DNA of 64,000 nt. Origin: Hibiscus mutabilis (Eukaryota > Streptophyta > Magnoliopsida > Malvales > Malvaceae). Below are positions 12,910-25,189 of this stretch, one piece after another. A program made the position numbers and the translations under genes. The notes under the pieces were generated by a model. It did not search any database, was not told where the DNA came from, and saw only the letters and a program-made list of their open reading frames with translations. Where the stretch lies: the NCBI GenBank assembly GCA_019671005.1, contig CM033712.1:72676479-72740478 (forward strand), in the 5' to 3' direction. Numbering within the stretch: position 1 is the first letter of the stretch; each line of letters opens with the position of its first letter.

Positions 12910-14546
12910 TGTAAGTTATCCAAGAAGTGTTAGAGCTTGAGGGGGAGTGTAAGTTGACAATAAGTGTTAGAGTTTAATTTAATGTGTAATTAGAGTTTAT
13001 TTCTAAGTCAGTAGTTTAGATTTACTAAAAGTCTTATTTAAATTAGGGATAAATATTATTTAAATTATAGATAAAAGTATAATTTTAGTTATACTGAAAC
13101 TCTGTATCAGCCTATTTAAAGCTTATCTTATACACATTTGATTAAGAAGAATAAGAGAAAATACAGAGAAACACATTGTTCTCTGTTGAAAATATTATTT
13201 TTGTTCTATCGTTAAACTGTAGCTTTTTATATTTTATTTTTCATTGTTCACCGGCGTTCATCTTCTTCGGCCACCATGGCCCCTTTCTCACATGTTATCA
13301 GAGCCAACAACGATCCTGATGTCGTCACCACTGTTGCCATCTCTGATCTGAATCAAATTGACGATTTGATTTTTTTAGATGCATATCATTTTTTCCCGCT
13401 GTTGTCATTAGGCCATGCTCGTTTCTTGGCTTCTCTCTCGTTGGAATCTTACATCTATGATGAAATTTCTACTCGTTTAATTTTGTTATTATATTCTCTA
13501 TTTAATGGTTCTATCTTAGCCAATCAAAAAGAAATATGAAAATGTTATAGTTTAGCCTTAAAAACTATTTGGTTCTATATTAGCCATCTATTGTAAAAGA
13601 TAGGGAAATGTTATAGTTTAGCCTTAAAAATTATCTGGTTCTATCTCAGCCATCAATTATAAAAGATAGGAGAAGAGGTTCTAGTTTAGCCTTAAAAACT
13701 AGATAATATTTTTTAAGGGATTCTACATCAAAGATCCAAGCTGGAATTCTAGTTTGTGCAACTACCAGCTTGAGGGGAGTGTAGATTCTTGTGATCATTG
13801 TTGAATGGAAGCAGCTACTTAGTCCGTGAATGACAGAAAAAGCTGGAAGACATCTCAGAAGATGCAAAAACCTGAAAAAGATCATCACTGACAGAGGAAA
13901 GCTGGAAGACATCTAAGGAGGGTGCAAAAACCAATAACAACAGTAAAGTTAGTAGACATCTCAAGAAGGATGCAGAAACCAACAACATCGTTTGCAAATT
14001 TTCAACGATGGCCATTCAAAGAATAGCATGAGTATGTCCTAGCTGTTCAACTTAATGGGTCTCCAAAAAGGGGAGATTTTTCCCCTAAAAAACAGCAAAG
14101 AAATATGAGTAGGGCATCACATCCAAGATCCAAGCTGGTGCTCTACTACACTTGCTCACCAGCTTGAGGGGAGTGTAAGTTATTCAAGAAGTGTTAGAGC
14201 TTGAGGGGGAGTGTAAGTTGAAAAGAAGTGTTAGAGTTTAATTTAATGTGTAATTAGAGTTTATTTATGAGTCAGTAGTTTAGATTTACTAAAAGTCTTA
14301 TTTAAATTAGGGGTAAATATTATTTAAATTATAGATAAAAGTATAATTTTAGTTATACTGAAACTCTGTATCAGCCTATTTAAAGGCTTATCTCATACAC
14401 ATTTAATTAAGAAGAATAAGAGAAAATACAGAGAAACACATTGTTCTCTGTTGAAAATATTATTTTTGTTCTCTCGTTAAACTGTAGCTTTTCATATTTT
14501 ATTGTTCATTGTTCACCGGCATTAATCTTCTCTTGCCACCATCACA
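12910..14546 (+). mobile_element. non-autonomous LTR retrotransposon inside kinesin exon 17
   Basis: The 5' LTR is 12910-13292 and the 3' LTR 14174-14546 (about 383 and 373 bp), both starting TGTAAGTTAT and ending CACA. The primer binding site tgttatcagagcc starts at 13293; a purine tract (cttgaggggag) abuts the 3' LTR. A perfect 5-bp duplication CGAGT (12905-12909 and 14547-14551) brackets it. Removing the element and one CGAGT copy restores the exon reading frame. The internal 0.88 kb has no gag or pol and contains repeated AGCTTGAGGGGAGTGTA-type blocks. The 3' LTR lacks about 11 bp near its end compared with the 5' LTR. Confidence 0.92.
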
Positions 14547-17500
14547 CGAGTCTAATGACCATTCTTCATTTCATGCGAACAAGACAAATTATGCTGACAA
14601 GAATGTTGGTTTGAGAGAATTTGATGCTATCCTTGTGATCAAGCAACTTCAAGAGAAGGTTTATTTTATTATTTTTCATAATTATCTCCCACTTTCCCTC
14701 ACCCTTTCCTTCTTCTTAGAAAAAAGAAAAAAATTGTCTTTCATTGTAATCATCAAGAATTTTTTGATTGTCGGTTCATTTTTTTTTTATGTCTATTTTA
14801 TACAGTTCAGATTAAGATACTGGAAACAGAAAAGTCTTCAAGCCAAGAAAATTTGAATTCTCTTGTCGAACTTGCCACAGAGCAAAACATATGCGCAAGG
14901 GAGAAATTTGACGAGGTAATAATTTAATCAATTGTTCATGACCATCCCATGCTTCTTATCCCGAGGTAGCGGACAAGATATTATCAGATTCTTTCATTTT
15001 TGTGATTTGTAATATGCTTGACTTGTCTTAAGGAAATTTGAAACTTTTTCGTGTGTTAGTTGCAAATAAGTTTTTCATGTCTTACTTTGCAGCTCCTGAA
15101 TTCATGAGTAAGAGGAATAAGGAAACCTATTAAGAAAATTATTGAAATTTAGTGCAAATTTACGGTTGCCGTGTTCTTGCTTTCAGATTCTAAAAGTAAC
15201 ATGAGATGTTGCTGTAAAGCACTCTCATTAGTCATTAGGAAACTACCTGTTTAATTTGTGGACTGCTTTTCTATGGAGCTGATGTGTGCATTTTAGTAAT
15301 TCATTTTCTAATTGGAGTTTTTTCAGGATCAAAAGTAAGGCATTGAAGTTCAATGACTTTTGTATCTTCGTGAAACTTTCAATGATGATAAAGAACATCT
15401 TTATCATCTTTTCAAATAAAAGAGGTTCTTCACTTGTCTAGTTGTAGACTTCTTTAAAATCTTTTGCTCATTAGTGGTTAAATCAAGGATATCAAGTAGT
15501 AGATTTCATTGATTATAGTTAACTGGATGGATTATTAGATATTGATGACTTTGTCTCTGCGCACGTATTTCAAATGTGTACGCTAGTGCACCTTTATCAT
15601 TTAAATGTTAACCATTTTGACTTTTATGAATCTATATTCGGGTTTGTTTTCTTGAATCTATCTTCAATATAGTTTTTATTTGGTGGGAACTTTTATAGCT
15701 TTCTGAAGAGCTTCTTAGTGCACGGGAGGAGGCTAGAGTGGCTCATGAAAAATTTGCTTACGGTGAATCCGGGGAAAGAAAGAATGTAAGTATTCTGGAA
15801 ATTGTGCACGTGTGTTTATATAAGATTCTACACAACCTTTAGTGTGTGCATGAGTGTCTTCATTTTTGCATGCATTTCCCTTCTCTCTTGTTAGTAACAT
15901 CCGATATATATAGTTTCTTTATCATGTGTAAATATTCTCATGTCACAGGCTCTGTGTCTCTTGATTTTGTAGGAGGATTGTGATTTTGCAATTGAGCTTT
16001 CAAAGGAAGTAGAAGATCTGATTTCTGAGGCTCAATAATCAAAAGAAGTAGCTCAAAAGCTGTCATCCCTTGTGGATGAGGCTTTTCAGAGTTTTTCTGC
16101 TATAATTAAGGAATTTGTTGTGAGTAATCCTGAAACATCTTGGGAGAACCACTCTTCCTCTCAACTGTTAGTGTTTTTTAGTGATAATTCTAAATCTGAA
16201 AGAAGCTGATGAAGTCGATATTTCTGCCTTTTGTGCTGGCATCCTATCTCCATTTGACTGTTTAGTTTTATGCATCATATCCAGGATTTCAAGGATATGA
16301 TGTGTCAGAGTTCTGCACAACAAAAAATAATTATTGCAAACACCGAGGAATTACACAGTTCCATGAGGCAAAGGACTTTGAAGCTCGAAAATGATAAGGT
16401 GAGACATTGCTTTCACATTCGGAAACTGTGTTTTCTCTGGATTGGTTAGTACCTTTTATGAAATCATTGTCGCTATTAGCATAATATCATTGAAAGATAA
16501 ATATGTGAGCTAATGCCTGGTTTGCAGCTTCTCTTGCACAACCAATCAATTGATCTGCAGAAGCAAGTGCAGGGACTAAGTGAAAATGCTAAAAATCATG
16601 AAGCATCCTTAACAGTGAGATTTTTATGTCATTTAACTTGTTACAACATTCATAGCATCTATCTATGTTTGAATACACTGTTCTCTGACATGGGCAATCC
16701 TGTTTCAGGCACTCTCTGAAGCGCATGACATGGAAAAATTGGAGTATCTTTCTCATATTCAGAATCTTGAAAAGGAAATATCATATTTTTCATCAGGTTC
16801 CATGGCAAGAGAAAATCAGAGTTTGAGTAAAGATCTTGAAAAAACAAAAATGAAGTTGAAAGACACTGAATCTAAACTTAAGAATAACACCCAGGAGAAG
16901 ACAAAACTTGAGGTTCAATGCAAACTGTTTTGAATTTTAAAGTTTTACTTAAATAAGTTACAGTTTATATTAAGCTGCTTTCACACTTTTAGGGGGAGAA
17001 AGCAGTTGCTGAACGAGAGATCAAGCGATTGCTTGGACAAAAGACTCTTCTTGAGCGTGACATCAACAAACGTGATTCACTAGCTGGTAGAAGACGTGAT
17101 TCAGTTTTAGATAGGAATGCAAAGGTGTTTGACCCAAAGAAGGCAAAAGCTCTTGAGCAGACAATGCAGGTGATGATGCTGGAATACATTTTTGTTATAG
17201 TTCTGTAATGAATGTCTAACTGAAAAAACCAAGTGATTAATTGTGGTAATTCGGAATGGAAATTAAACATTCCACCTATTTCTTTTCTTTAAATTTTCAT
17301 GATAATGAACTTGTTTTTCTGGCGAGTCCAACTGAGTTATTTTTTGTGTAGTCCTTGTGTACTTCTATGTGATCTTTAAATATATCAATCCCTTCATTAC
17401 ACTACCATGCAGGATAGTGTCATAAATTTCTAGTATAATTTGGAATGATGACAAAAAAGTCGTAATTATTTAATGTGCATGGTTGTGGTACACCTTTCTA

Positions 17501-20274
17501 TAGCTTGCAGTTGCAGTTTGTTGCTTATTCTCTAGTTCAATGCTAAAAACATCCGAAGTGTGAAGAATTCTTAAAATGTAAATCCTTTTTTTATTTTTTT
17601 GCTCTTAGGAGGATTATAAAAAGCTGGAGGTTCTTGCTTTTGAAATGGAGATAACTATAGCTTCCTTGGAAGAGGAATTGGCAGCTGAGCGCAGGGACAG
17701 GGAAGAGGCTATATCCAGAAGTGAAGATTTGGTCATAGAATTTGAGGCCGTAACTAAAAAATTGGATATATCAAGCTCAGAAATAAATTCTTTGCGAGAA
17801 GAGCTCTCTGGCCTTGTGAGCTTCCCGTGTTTTTTATCCCTCTTTAAGGTTAAATGGTAGCATGCATATTATGGTTTAAATATTAAATGTGGCATTCTCT
17901 CTCACTGCACAGAAGCTTAGTTTGGAACAATCTAATTCTCAGCAGCAAGGAATGGAAACCTCCATTACGACTTTGATTGCAGAAAAGGAGGAGTTGGCAA
18001 TGGTAATCTAATATACTGTTGGTTACAAAGAAACTTTAGTGTTTTCTGCTAATTGTGTCTTTGGTAGTCTAGTTGTGTTCATTGGACTGTTCCTTTGATA
18101 TTGCAGCAACTCACTAATTCACTATTGGAAATGGAGAAGGAAAGAGCAATACAGTTTGCTAAAGAAAAGGCTTCGATTGAAGCCATAGAAGAGAAAACAA
18201 AGTTATACAATTCTGAGATGAAGTCTTTATCAGAAAAATTATCTGAGGTAAGAGTCTTTAGTTTTTCATAAAAGATTTTAGAACTTTGGCTGCATTACTG
18301 AAAGGGGTTTTGTTTTTTCCTTAAGCAAGTTCTTATCAATTTGCAATTCATTTATTTTCGGAATGTGTGGCATTTTTCTATATTGTTTGATCTTTTATCA
18401 CGACAACCCTTTGCATGCCAGTTAACACATTGCTTGTGGAATTTGTGATTTGCCATCTGTTTGGATACCTTGTGTGGAATTAGTTAGGTGGACACCAAAG
18501 GTCTCAGTCTCTTTCATTCATGATCTTAAAATCTAGAATGTACATTTGTTAATCTGATTAACATTTTGTTATATGTAAGGTGACGAAGGACTTGGAGTTG
18601 TGCAGAGAAGAATGCGATGTCCTCAGGGAAAGATTGACACACTGCGACGGAAGTGCTGAATTGGAGAAAAAATGCAGGTCCGTCTCCTGGATTTTTTACC
18701 GTATGCTTTTAATAATCAACTTGGAAAGCTCCTTTCATTCTTATTCAGATATTTTTATGTTGAAAATTATTTCTGATTTAGAAAATCCTAATCAGCTTTA
18801 AAAAAATATGAAATACTCGTCTCTAGTTGTAACGTCAGGTGTTTTCATGTTATCCTTTATTCAAACTTTGAGATTATGGTTGCGTAGTTAATGAAAAAGT
18901 CACACTCTACTATTGCAGTATTCAAAAGTCTTTGGAGATTGATCAGCTTAAAAGTGACATAGAAAATGCTTATGCCGAAAGCAAACAAATTCAGCAAGTA
19001 ATTTCTTTTATCTTTTTATCAAAACACAACACATAATATCAATAAGGGATGCACAGTTAAACATTAATTTTAATTGCAGGCACTTAATTCAAATGTGGAA
19101 AATCTTTCTTTGGAGCTTCAACATGCACAAGAGGAGCTGACAATCGTCAAAAGAGAACGAGATGATTTATCAGCCAAAATCAAACAATCGGTCTCCGAAA
19201 CTCACCTCTCAGACGAGCTCCAGGTTTTCATCTAGAGCAAGAGCAAACTTGAGAAAATTATCACTAATATTTATTTTCTAGAGGCTGAGAAGTTTATTTT
19301 ATCTTTCGCAGAATCTTAAAAATCAACTTCACGACATGTTAACAGAAAGGAATAAACTAAGGACACTAATTGAAGAGCTACAAAGCTGTCTGCTTGAAGT
19401 GGAAAATCTTAGAAAAGACTCTAATGACGCGGTTGGTTGCTACAGAAAAACCACTTTCTTTAGGTTGGCATCTAACACAACTGTAATTATCTGATGTCAT
19501 ATGAGATTCTTTTGGCAGTTAACGGAGGCTAAAGTTCAAGTTGAGGAACTGACTAGCAGATTATCTGGAATGGAAGTCAAGATGCACAATGTAAGTAACT
19601 CGAGTGTCATTCATCCGATAATTATAAGCGAATATGAATATGTTTCAAAATGTATATTTACTAGTTCCGGAAGAACCCAAGTGCTGATCTTAATAGACCA
19701 GTATGGATAAACAGTAAAACTGTGGAAATCCGGAATCTGGGATGGGAGCTTTCCACTAAGAAAATGATTTTCTCAAGTTTACAATTCTTGAAGTTTAGAC
19801 TGTGGCCTTTTATCATTTCCATGTTTACATTACAATTCTGCATTCGTCTTTACCAAATTGCCTCTTAAATGCCAACATTTGAACCTTTCCCATTCCTCAA
19901 AGATTCTTTCTAAATGTTAGCTACCTAAATTATGTTGGTATGTTACTTTCATATTTACACGGAAATGATGATTCTATTGGACTTGTTTTCAGTGTTTTCC
20001 ATCTCTCTGACATTTACGTATATGCATTTTGCTTTTATCACAGGATCATGTCAACAGTGGCAAGGAAATGGCAAAACATAGAATGAGGCTTCGAGGAACA
20101 CAAGCGCAGTTGGACGCCTTTCGTCATCGATACAAAAAGGTTGTGGACGAGATGGATATCATGAACAGGAGCTTCAAGGAAGCCTCGGCAAACTTGAAGG
20201 AACGGTTAGCATCAAAGGCAATCGAGGTACTCAATCTTAAGAAGCAGCTTGCTGCTGTAGCTTCCGACCAGTAA

Positions 20275-21420
20275 TCCAATAATCTCCCCTAAGCAAGTTA
20301 TTTTCATTTTGGTAAAATATGATGATTAGTTTAACTAAATGTAAGATAGTATTACATTTTTAAGGATGCTAGTAGTTTATGAAACCGAATCAAAATCAAA
20401 ATCAAAATTTGATGTATACACAAAATTAATAACGCATTGCAGATTAGTTACAATTTTCAGTTTCATATTTTTATGAAATCATTCAAGTTTACTTGCATCC
20501 AGGGATGGGGATGAAGCCATGTTTAGCATGGGAGGGGCAGCCCCTCCCATTTTTTTGGTATAATTGCATTTTAGGTCCTTTTTAGTTTAAATAGTTATAA
20601 ATTAATGTTTCTGCCCCTCTATGTTTTTAGATTTAAAGGCTTAATATACTTTTATCCCTCCCATCGTTTGATTTTAGCTCCATTCCTGCTTGCATTTTTA
20701 TCTCATCCCATGTAAGGGCTTTCACTGTTCAACTAATCTAGTCTCCAAATATTTTCCACTTAACAAATGGTTATAAAGGGATGTTAAATCGTGGACTGCC
20801 ATCGACGGAGATAAGAATTTTTGGATGTTGATATTTGACTTGATTTTCGTTGATTTTGAGTGGGTTTTGATGAAAATCAAATCGAGAAAAAGATGGAAGA
20901 GAGAGGGAACATTATAAAAATCAAGCAGAAACATGGAACATTATACTTTAGAAAGAACTAAATTTGACAAAGTAACATAAGCTACCATCATCGAACATAT
21001 GGCATCATGAAAACATCATATTTGTTAGTCTTTGAGGAATTTTCACAAACAGTTTCTGTGCGTTCATTCTTTCTTTCTATCTTCTTCATATCCTCATTTG
21101 TTCTTCATTTCAATGCCTTTCTTGAATATTTAACAATATCTACAAATGCAGCAGCATGATTTTGAATTATTGGGATAAAAACATAAACCTGACAAAATTA
21201 TTACAAAATTCTGATGAGGAATTTGATTAAAAAGAAGAAGAACTTCACCTCTCAACACCAAAACTCCTTGCTTGCTATAAACCCAATTCAAAAGTTCAAA
21301 CAACAAATTTGGTTGGCGGAGATTTCCCCCCTTTTTTTACAGCATCTCCTGGCAAAAAAAAGAGAAATGTTTTTATTTTCAATCGAAACAGACCCATCAT
21401 TATTAACAAAAAAAAAAGAG
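20275..21420. other. intergenic stretch downstream of the kinesin
   Basis: It contains the kinesin 3' flank, the hAT MITE at 20500-20688 and otherwise AT-rich DNA. Short ORFs here show no family features. Confidence 0.6.
20500..20688. mobile_element. hAT-type MITE, copy 1
   Basis: It starts CAGGGATGGGG and ends AGCTCCATTCCTG, a degraded inverted pair of the CAGGGACGGAG type. It is flanked by 8-bp duplications CTTGCATC (20492-20499) and CTTGCATT (20689-20696), seven of eight identical. CAGGG ends plus 8-bp duplications are the hAT signature. An internal GGGAGGGGC-A-GCCCCTCCC palindrome lies at about 20531-20552. Confidence 0.75.
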
Positions 21421-21724
21421 TTACCAGTCGAATGAGTGGTGGATTCGCCATAGATAGCTTTGAGGTTCGCGAGAGGGACAAGAGGGGAAGGAGGAGGAGG
21501 CTTCAGCGAAGAGCTGCTGCTTCCAATCCCACATCGTCTTCTTCATGGCTTTGTTGGTTTTCGTCAATGAATCTCTCTCGGCTTCCAGGGATTCAATCAC
21601 ATTCTGCTGGTTCAGAGATCGAATGCCTAACGCCGCGAAAGAGGTGACCAAACACACGTCTATCACCATTGTTGTTCGCCGCTCTGGTTGCTAGCGCCGC
21701 CAATTTGTTTACGAACTCCATTTT
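21421..21724 (-). pseudogene. small conserved plant protein gene, two frameshifts
   Basis: From an ATG at 21724 the minus strand reads MEFVNKLAALATRAANNN. One extra base then shifts to the frame containing DVCLVTSFAALGIRS (a probable short membrane segment), ESLEAERDSLTKTNKAMKKT (amphipathic, coiled-coil-like) and WDWKQQLFAEASS. Near 21487 a second shift leads to PLVPLANLKAIYGES. These blocks in order resemble a small uncharacterised plant protein family of about 90-100 residues that I know only from its WDWKQQLFAEA motif; I cannot give a function. The two indels make it a probable pseudogene. Alternatively the 82-codon ORF starting at 21669 is translated, or one indel is a sequencing error. 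Confidence 0.5.
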
Positions 21725-22707
21725 CCTTTCGCAAGCTTCTGCGGAAAATTCTATAGAAAGGAAGATGGAGTGAAAGTGAAGATCTAAACCGTTGAACCGT
21801 TGATTGCAATTAAAAGTAAAAGCAAAAGGAGAAGTGGTTAATCGCAGTAACGGGTATACTTTTTGGGTAAAGTACGTAATTACTCATCAAACTATTGGAC
21901 GTATTCTATTTTGATCACCAAACTATTGCTAAAAAATCTTAAACAAATTTTACACATTTAATCGCTAAACGTTACAGTTTAATTCAACTCAGTCATTGCT
22001 CCTTAAATCGATAAGGGACGAGCTAGCTTGTCTTTGCTTATAAATTTTATCGATTTGATTTTAATTTTAAATAATTTAATAAATTTAAACTTTACGTTTA
22101 TAAATTATATCAATTTAATTATTTTCATTTACAAAATATATCAATTTAGTCATAATCCTAAAAAATTTAAAAATTAAAAAAATTCAAAAATATAAATAAT
22201 TTTTTTTCATTTAATAAATTTATGTTTTTAATTCCATGCAATAAACAACCCAAATCTATCATTGATGGTGATTTTATTAGTTGGAAGTGTCATTTACTCA
22301 TCTTTCGTAAAAAGTGTACTAAGGCGTCCTCAGAATCGAACAAAATTCGTAAAAAATTGTTTTTAAAAAATCTTTTCATAATTTTATGTTATGTGTTTTA
22401 ATAATTTTTTAAATTAATTTATTGATTATTTTATTTTATTAATAATACACATTACATAAAATTATTAGGAACTATAAAAAAATCGCAGAAACGAGGGATA
22501 GAGGAATTCTCGGGATCGATCCAACCAAACACAGTCCATCATGTCCGTAAGTGGCAAAGTTGTGGGTTTTTTTAAAAAATATTCTAACCAATTTTATACT
22601 ACTTTGAGGCTGGCTGGAGTTTGTAGGATTACAAATGTTGGAGCAAGCATTGACTTGGTGCCTGAAAGTGAGAAAAATCCGGATTAGAGACGCATACAGA
22701 AAGGAAC
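21725..22707. other. intergenic, with a block shared upstream of DC1 copies A and C
   Basis: AT-rich. The block at about 21985-22035 (ending gagctagcttg) also occurs at 39590-39650, just before DC1 copy C. It is either part of the duplicated unit or a dispersed repeat. No gene was recognised. Confidence 0.5.
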
Positions 22708-24640
22708 ATGGCGGAGCTTCATCATCGGTGTCATCACCATCCATTGGTATTCAACGAAGCCACCAGCAGTCCAAGCGACACCACATACGACTGTGCTGGC
22801 TGCGCAGGAAAGGTGTTGGGTTCAAGCTACAGCTGCGAGGAGTGCCGGTTTTACCTCCACAAGGAATGTGCGGAGCTGCCCTCGGAGATTCATCACCCTG
22901 CTCACCCCCACCACCCTCTTCTTCTTTTTCTTCTTCTTCCATCCCAACATCCGCAAATAGGAGTTTTCTGCAAAGTTTGCAACGGCCACAAGGTTAGGGG
23001 ATTTATCTATCATTGTTCTTGTTCTTGTCCAATTTACCTTGACATTAGTTGCGCTCAGCTTCCACACTACACCAGTGCTGGAAACTTGGTTGAGACCCTC
23101 CATTTTGCCCACCCACATCCTTTGATTTCCATTAATCCAAATGGATCTTTTGAGTGCCAGGGTTGTCTCGACTCAATACAGAATGATGATGCTTCATCTG
23201 CTTGTTTTGAATGTAGAACTTTCTTCCATAAGAAATGTCTTGAACTACCCTCCACAATTAATCACCCTTGCCACCGTACACACCAGCTTTTGCTTGCTTC
23301 AATGATTCCGATGAAGACATCCCTAAATGCAACCTGTGCCAAACCAATGAGGAGTTTGGATTTTATTAGCGTTGTGTCCCTTGCCAAGTTAACATTCACG
23401 CCACATGCTCTTGGCCACCACCCATTATCGAAGACAAATCTCACCATGAACACCCTTTCACTTTGTTATTAAGACCAAATGACACATTCTATTGTAATGC
23501 ATGTGGCGATCTGGGAGATAATGTTTCCTATCTTTGTTCTACCTGCAACATTCAAGTTCACAAGGACTGCATTTCGTTGCCGCGCCACATTAAACTCACT
23601 CTCCATCCCCATCCCATTTCCCACTGCTTTTTCCTCTGCATTGATCACCATGATTCTAGAACTTGGGATTGCAGGATCTGTTATGAAAAGGTGAACATCG
23701 AGCATGGGAGTTATTATTGTTCTCGGCCAGGTTGTGATTTTGTTATCCTTGTCAACTGTTCCATTCAGGGCGAGCGATTGTATTATGTGGTCGAGGTAGA
23801 AAATCCAGACGTATTTAAGGAATCTAATTTGTTGTCTGACGAATCTACAACATCCATCGTTCGTGTTATCAAGGAAATTAAAGTCGGAGATGATGCACTA
23901 GCAGCAGAGATAGAACATGTTAGTCATGAGCACAACTTGATATTCTCGGATGAGACTAAGGATAATAAATATTGCAATGGTTGCGTGCTACCTATCCTAT
24001 CCTCATTTTACTATTGTTCGCATTGTGATTTCTTTCTGCACAAGACTTGTGCTGAATTGCCTAGAAGGATTCTACCGTGGTTTGTTCCAAAGCCCTGTAA
24101 TCTTCACACGGATTGTATTTTCAGATGTTTTGCTTGTAAGTTTCACTATTGTGGCTTCTCCTACAAATTGCGTGGTTTCGCAAAAGTGCGCCTCACAGAA
24201 CTGTGCCTCTGATGTGCTTCAAGACCTCACTGTTTTACATATCATGCGGATGAGCCGCATTTCCTCTTCTTTGTGGAACACTATGAGGGGAATTGCAATG
24301 CTTGTGGTATAGATTTAAGTCGCAAACAAACATGCAGATGCAAGGATTGCACGTTTGCTTTGGATTGGAGATGTGTTGCATTACCACACAATGTATGGCA
24401 TAAGTGTGATCAGCATTCTGACACTTGCTTATCAAGATGGTGATGACTATCCACTACGACACTATTGTGACATTTGCGAAGAAAGGAGATATCCAGAGAT
24501 ATGGTGAGCCCTGCCAAGATATGGTGTTTGAGTGTGTAGAGCATGGATGCAAGTATATTGTTCATTGGAGCTGCATAACACCTGATTTTCCTTATAGTGT
24601 TCCTCTTAGTGACACTGACAGTGATAGTGGTGGTGAATGA
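22708..24640 (+). pseudogene. DC1 domain protein, copy A
   Basis: A single-exon gene for a cysteine/histidine-rich DC1 (divergent C1) protein, made of repeated zinc-binding modules with H-P-H-P-L, CxxC, CxxC, HKxC pattern. The start MAELHHRCHHHPLVFNE is shared by copies A, C, D and F. Module blocks in order include ECRFYLHKECAELP, CFECRTFFHKKCLELP, CSTCNIQVHKDCISLP, CSRPGCDFV, HCDFFLHKTCAELP, KDCTFALDWRC and VEHGCKYIVHWSC. Lesions: 1-nt deletion near 23302, TAG at 23367, TGA at 24210, 2-nt deletion near 24419, and an internal deletion of about 165 bp near 24500. Plant DC1 proteins have been linked to defence, hormone response and gametophyte development; the ligand is uncertain. This copy cannot make a full protein, although the first 190 codons are open. 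Confidence 0.88.
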
Positions 24641-25140
24641 TGTATGAAGCCGCTTTATTCTAAACTGAAACTGTTTGTTATGTACTAAACCCCTTGTTTG
24701 GCAAACTTGGTCAGGAAAACAGGGTGGTTTTGCTTAGTTTTGTTTCTGTTGTTTTTGTATTACTTTTTGTGGTATAGGCAGTGGTCTTGCAAGGCGTATT
24801 GTTTTGTTTTTCCGGTTGTTGCTTCCTGCTTGCGTGCAATGCAATGTGGATTGTTCATACGCCAACTGCATTTGTAAACTTATTTTAGGCCGTGTATCAT
24901 TTATACCACTGAACTTTCAATTGCTCCAACAACCGACCTTGTTTTTTGGTACTAAAACAAGAGGAAGCACTTCATTTGCAGAGACAGAGTTGGATAGATC
25001 AAGAATGAGGTTCCAATGCTCAACAAATGATGTATCTATTGCTCAACTTTAACCTCGGTAGTAAGTTTGAATCCACCTTTTGGAAAGCAGAATGAAATGA
25101 ACAGTCTTCCATTGATTCTAAGTAAAGGTTCTAATTTTAA
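24641..25140 (+). other. 3' flank of DC1 copy A, shared with other copies
   Basis: The first ~200 bp (tgatgtatgaagccgctt... to ...cttgcaagg) is conserved after copies B, C and E and, on minus, after copy I, so it is probably the 3' UTR. The distal part (about 24910-25140) is duplicated at 42265-42450 beyond copy C, showing the duplicated unit exceeded the gene. Confidence 0.65.
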
Positions 25141-25189
25141 CTTTCTTTGTTTAATAATACTATGTATCAATTAATTATAGAACCAGTAT

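Larger units (their letters stand above)
5139..20274 (+). pseudogene. KIN7O: kinesin-7 (KIN-7O-like, CENP-E-type), broken by 2 stops and an LTR insertion
   Basis: Plus-end microtubule motor of the plant kinesin-7 group, closest in my memory to Arabidopsis KIN-7O. Exons read from splice sites and phase: 5139-5262, 5355-5444, 6244-6362, 6499-6612, 7049-7130, 7391-7458, 7534-7608, 7751-7896, 7977-8079, 9423-9503, 9670-9738, 9824-9883, 9967-10128, 10815-10871, 12364-12609, 12682-12740, 12824-12909 plus 14552-14658 (exon 17 split by LTR element), 14811-14915, 15699-15785, 15973-16119, 16285-16398, 16528-16614, 16709-16912, 16993-17169, 17609-17815, 17913-18002, 18107-18247, 18580-18677, 18919-18997, 19080-19223, 19312-19431, 19519-19590, 20044-20274. 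They total 3,951 nt (1,317 codons). The N-terminal motor has P-loop GQTNSGKT (codons 78-85), switch I SSRSH, switch II LVDLAGSE and [11 protein letters not shown] short neck precedes a long coiled-coil tail. Lesions: TGA 7808-7810 (codon 244, expected Arg), TAA 16036-16038 (codon 702), and the exon 17 insertion. Intron 1 has a GC donor; all others are GT-AG. Confidence 0.88.
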
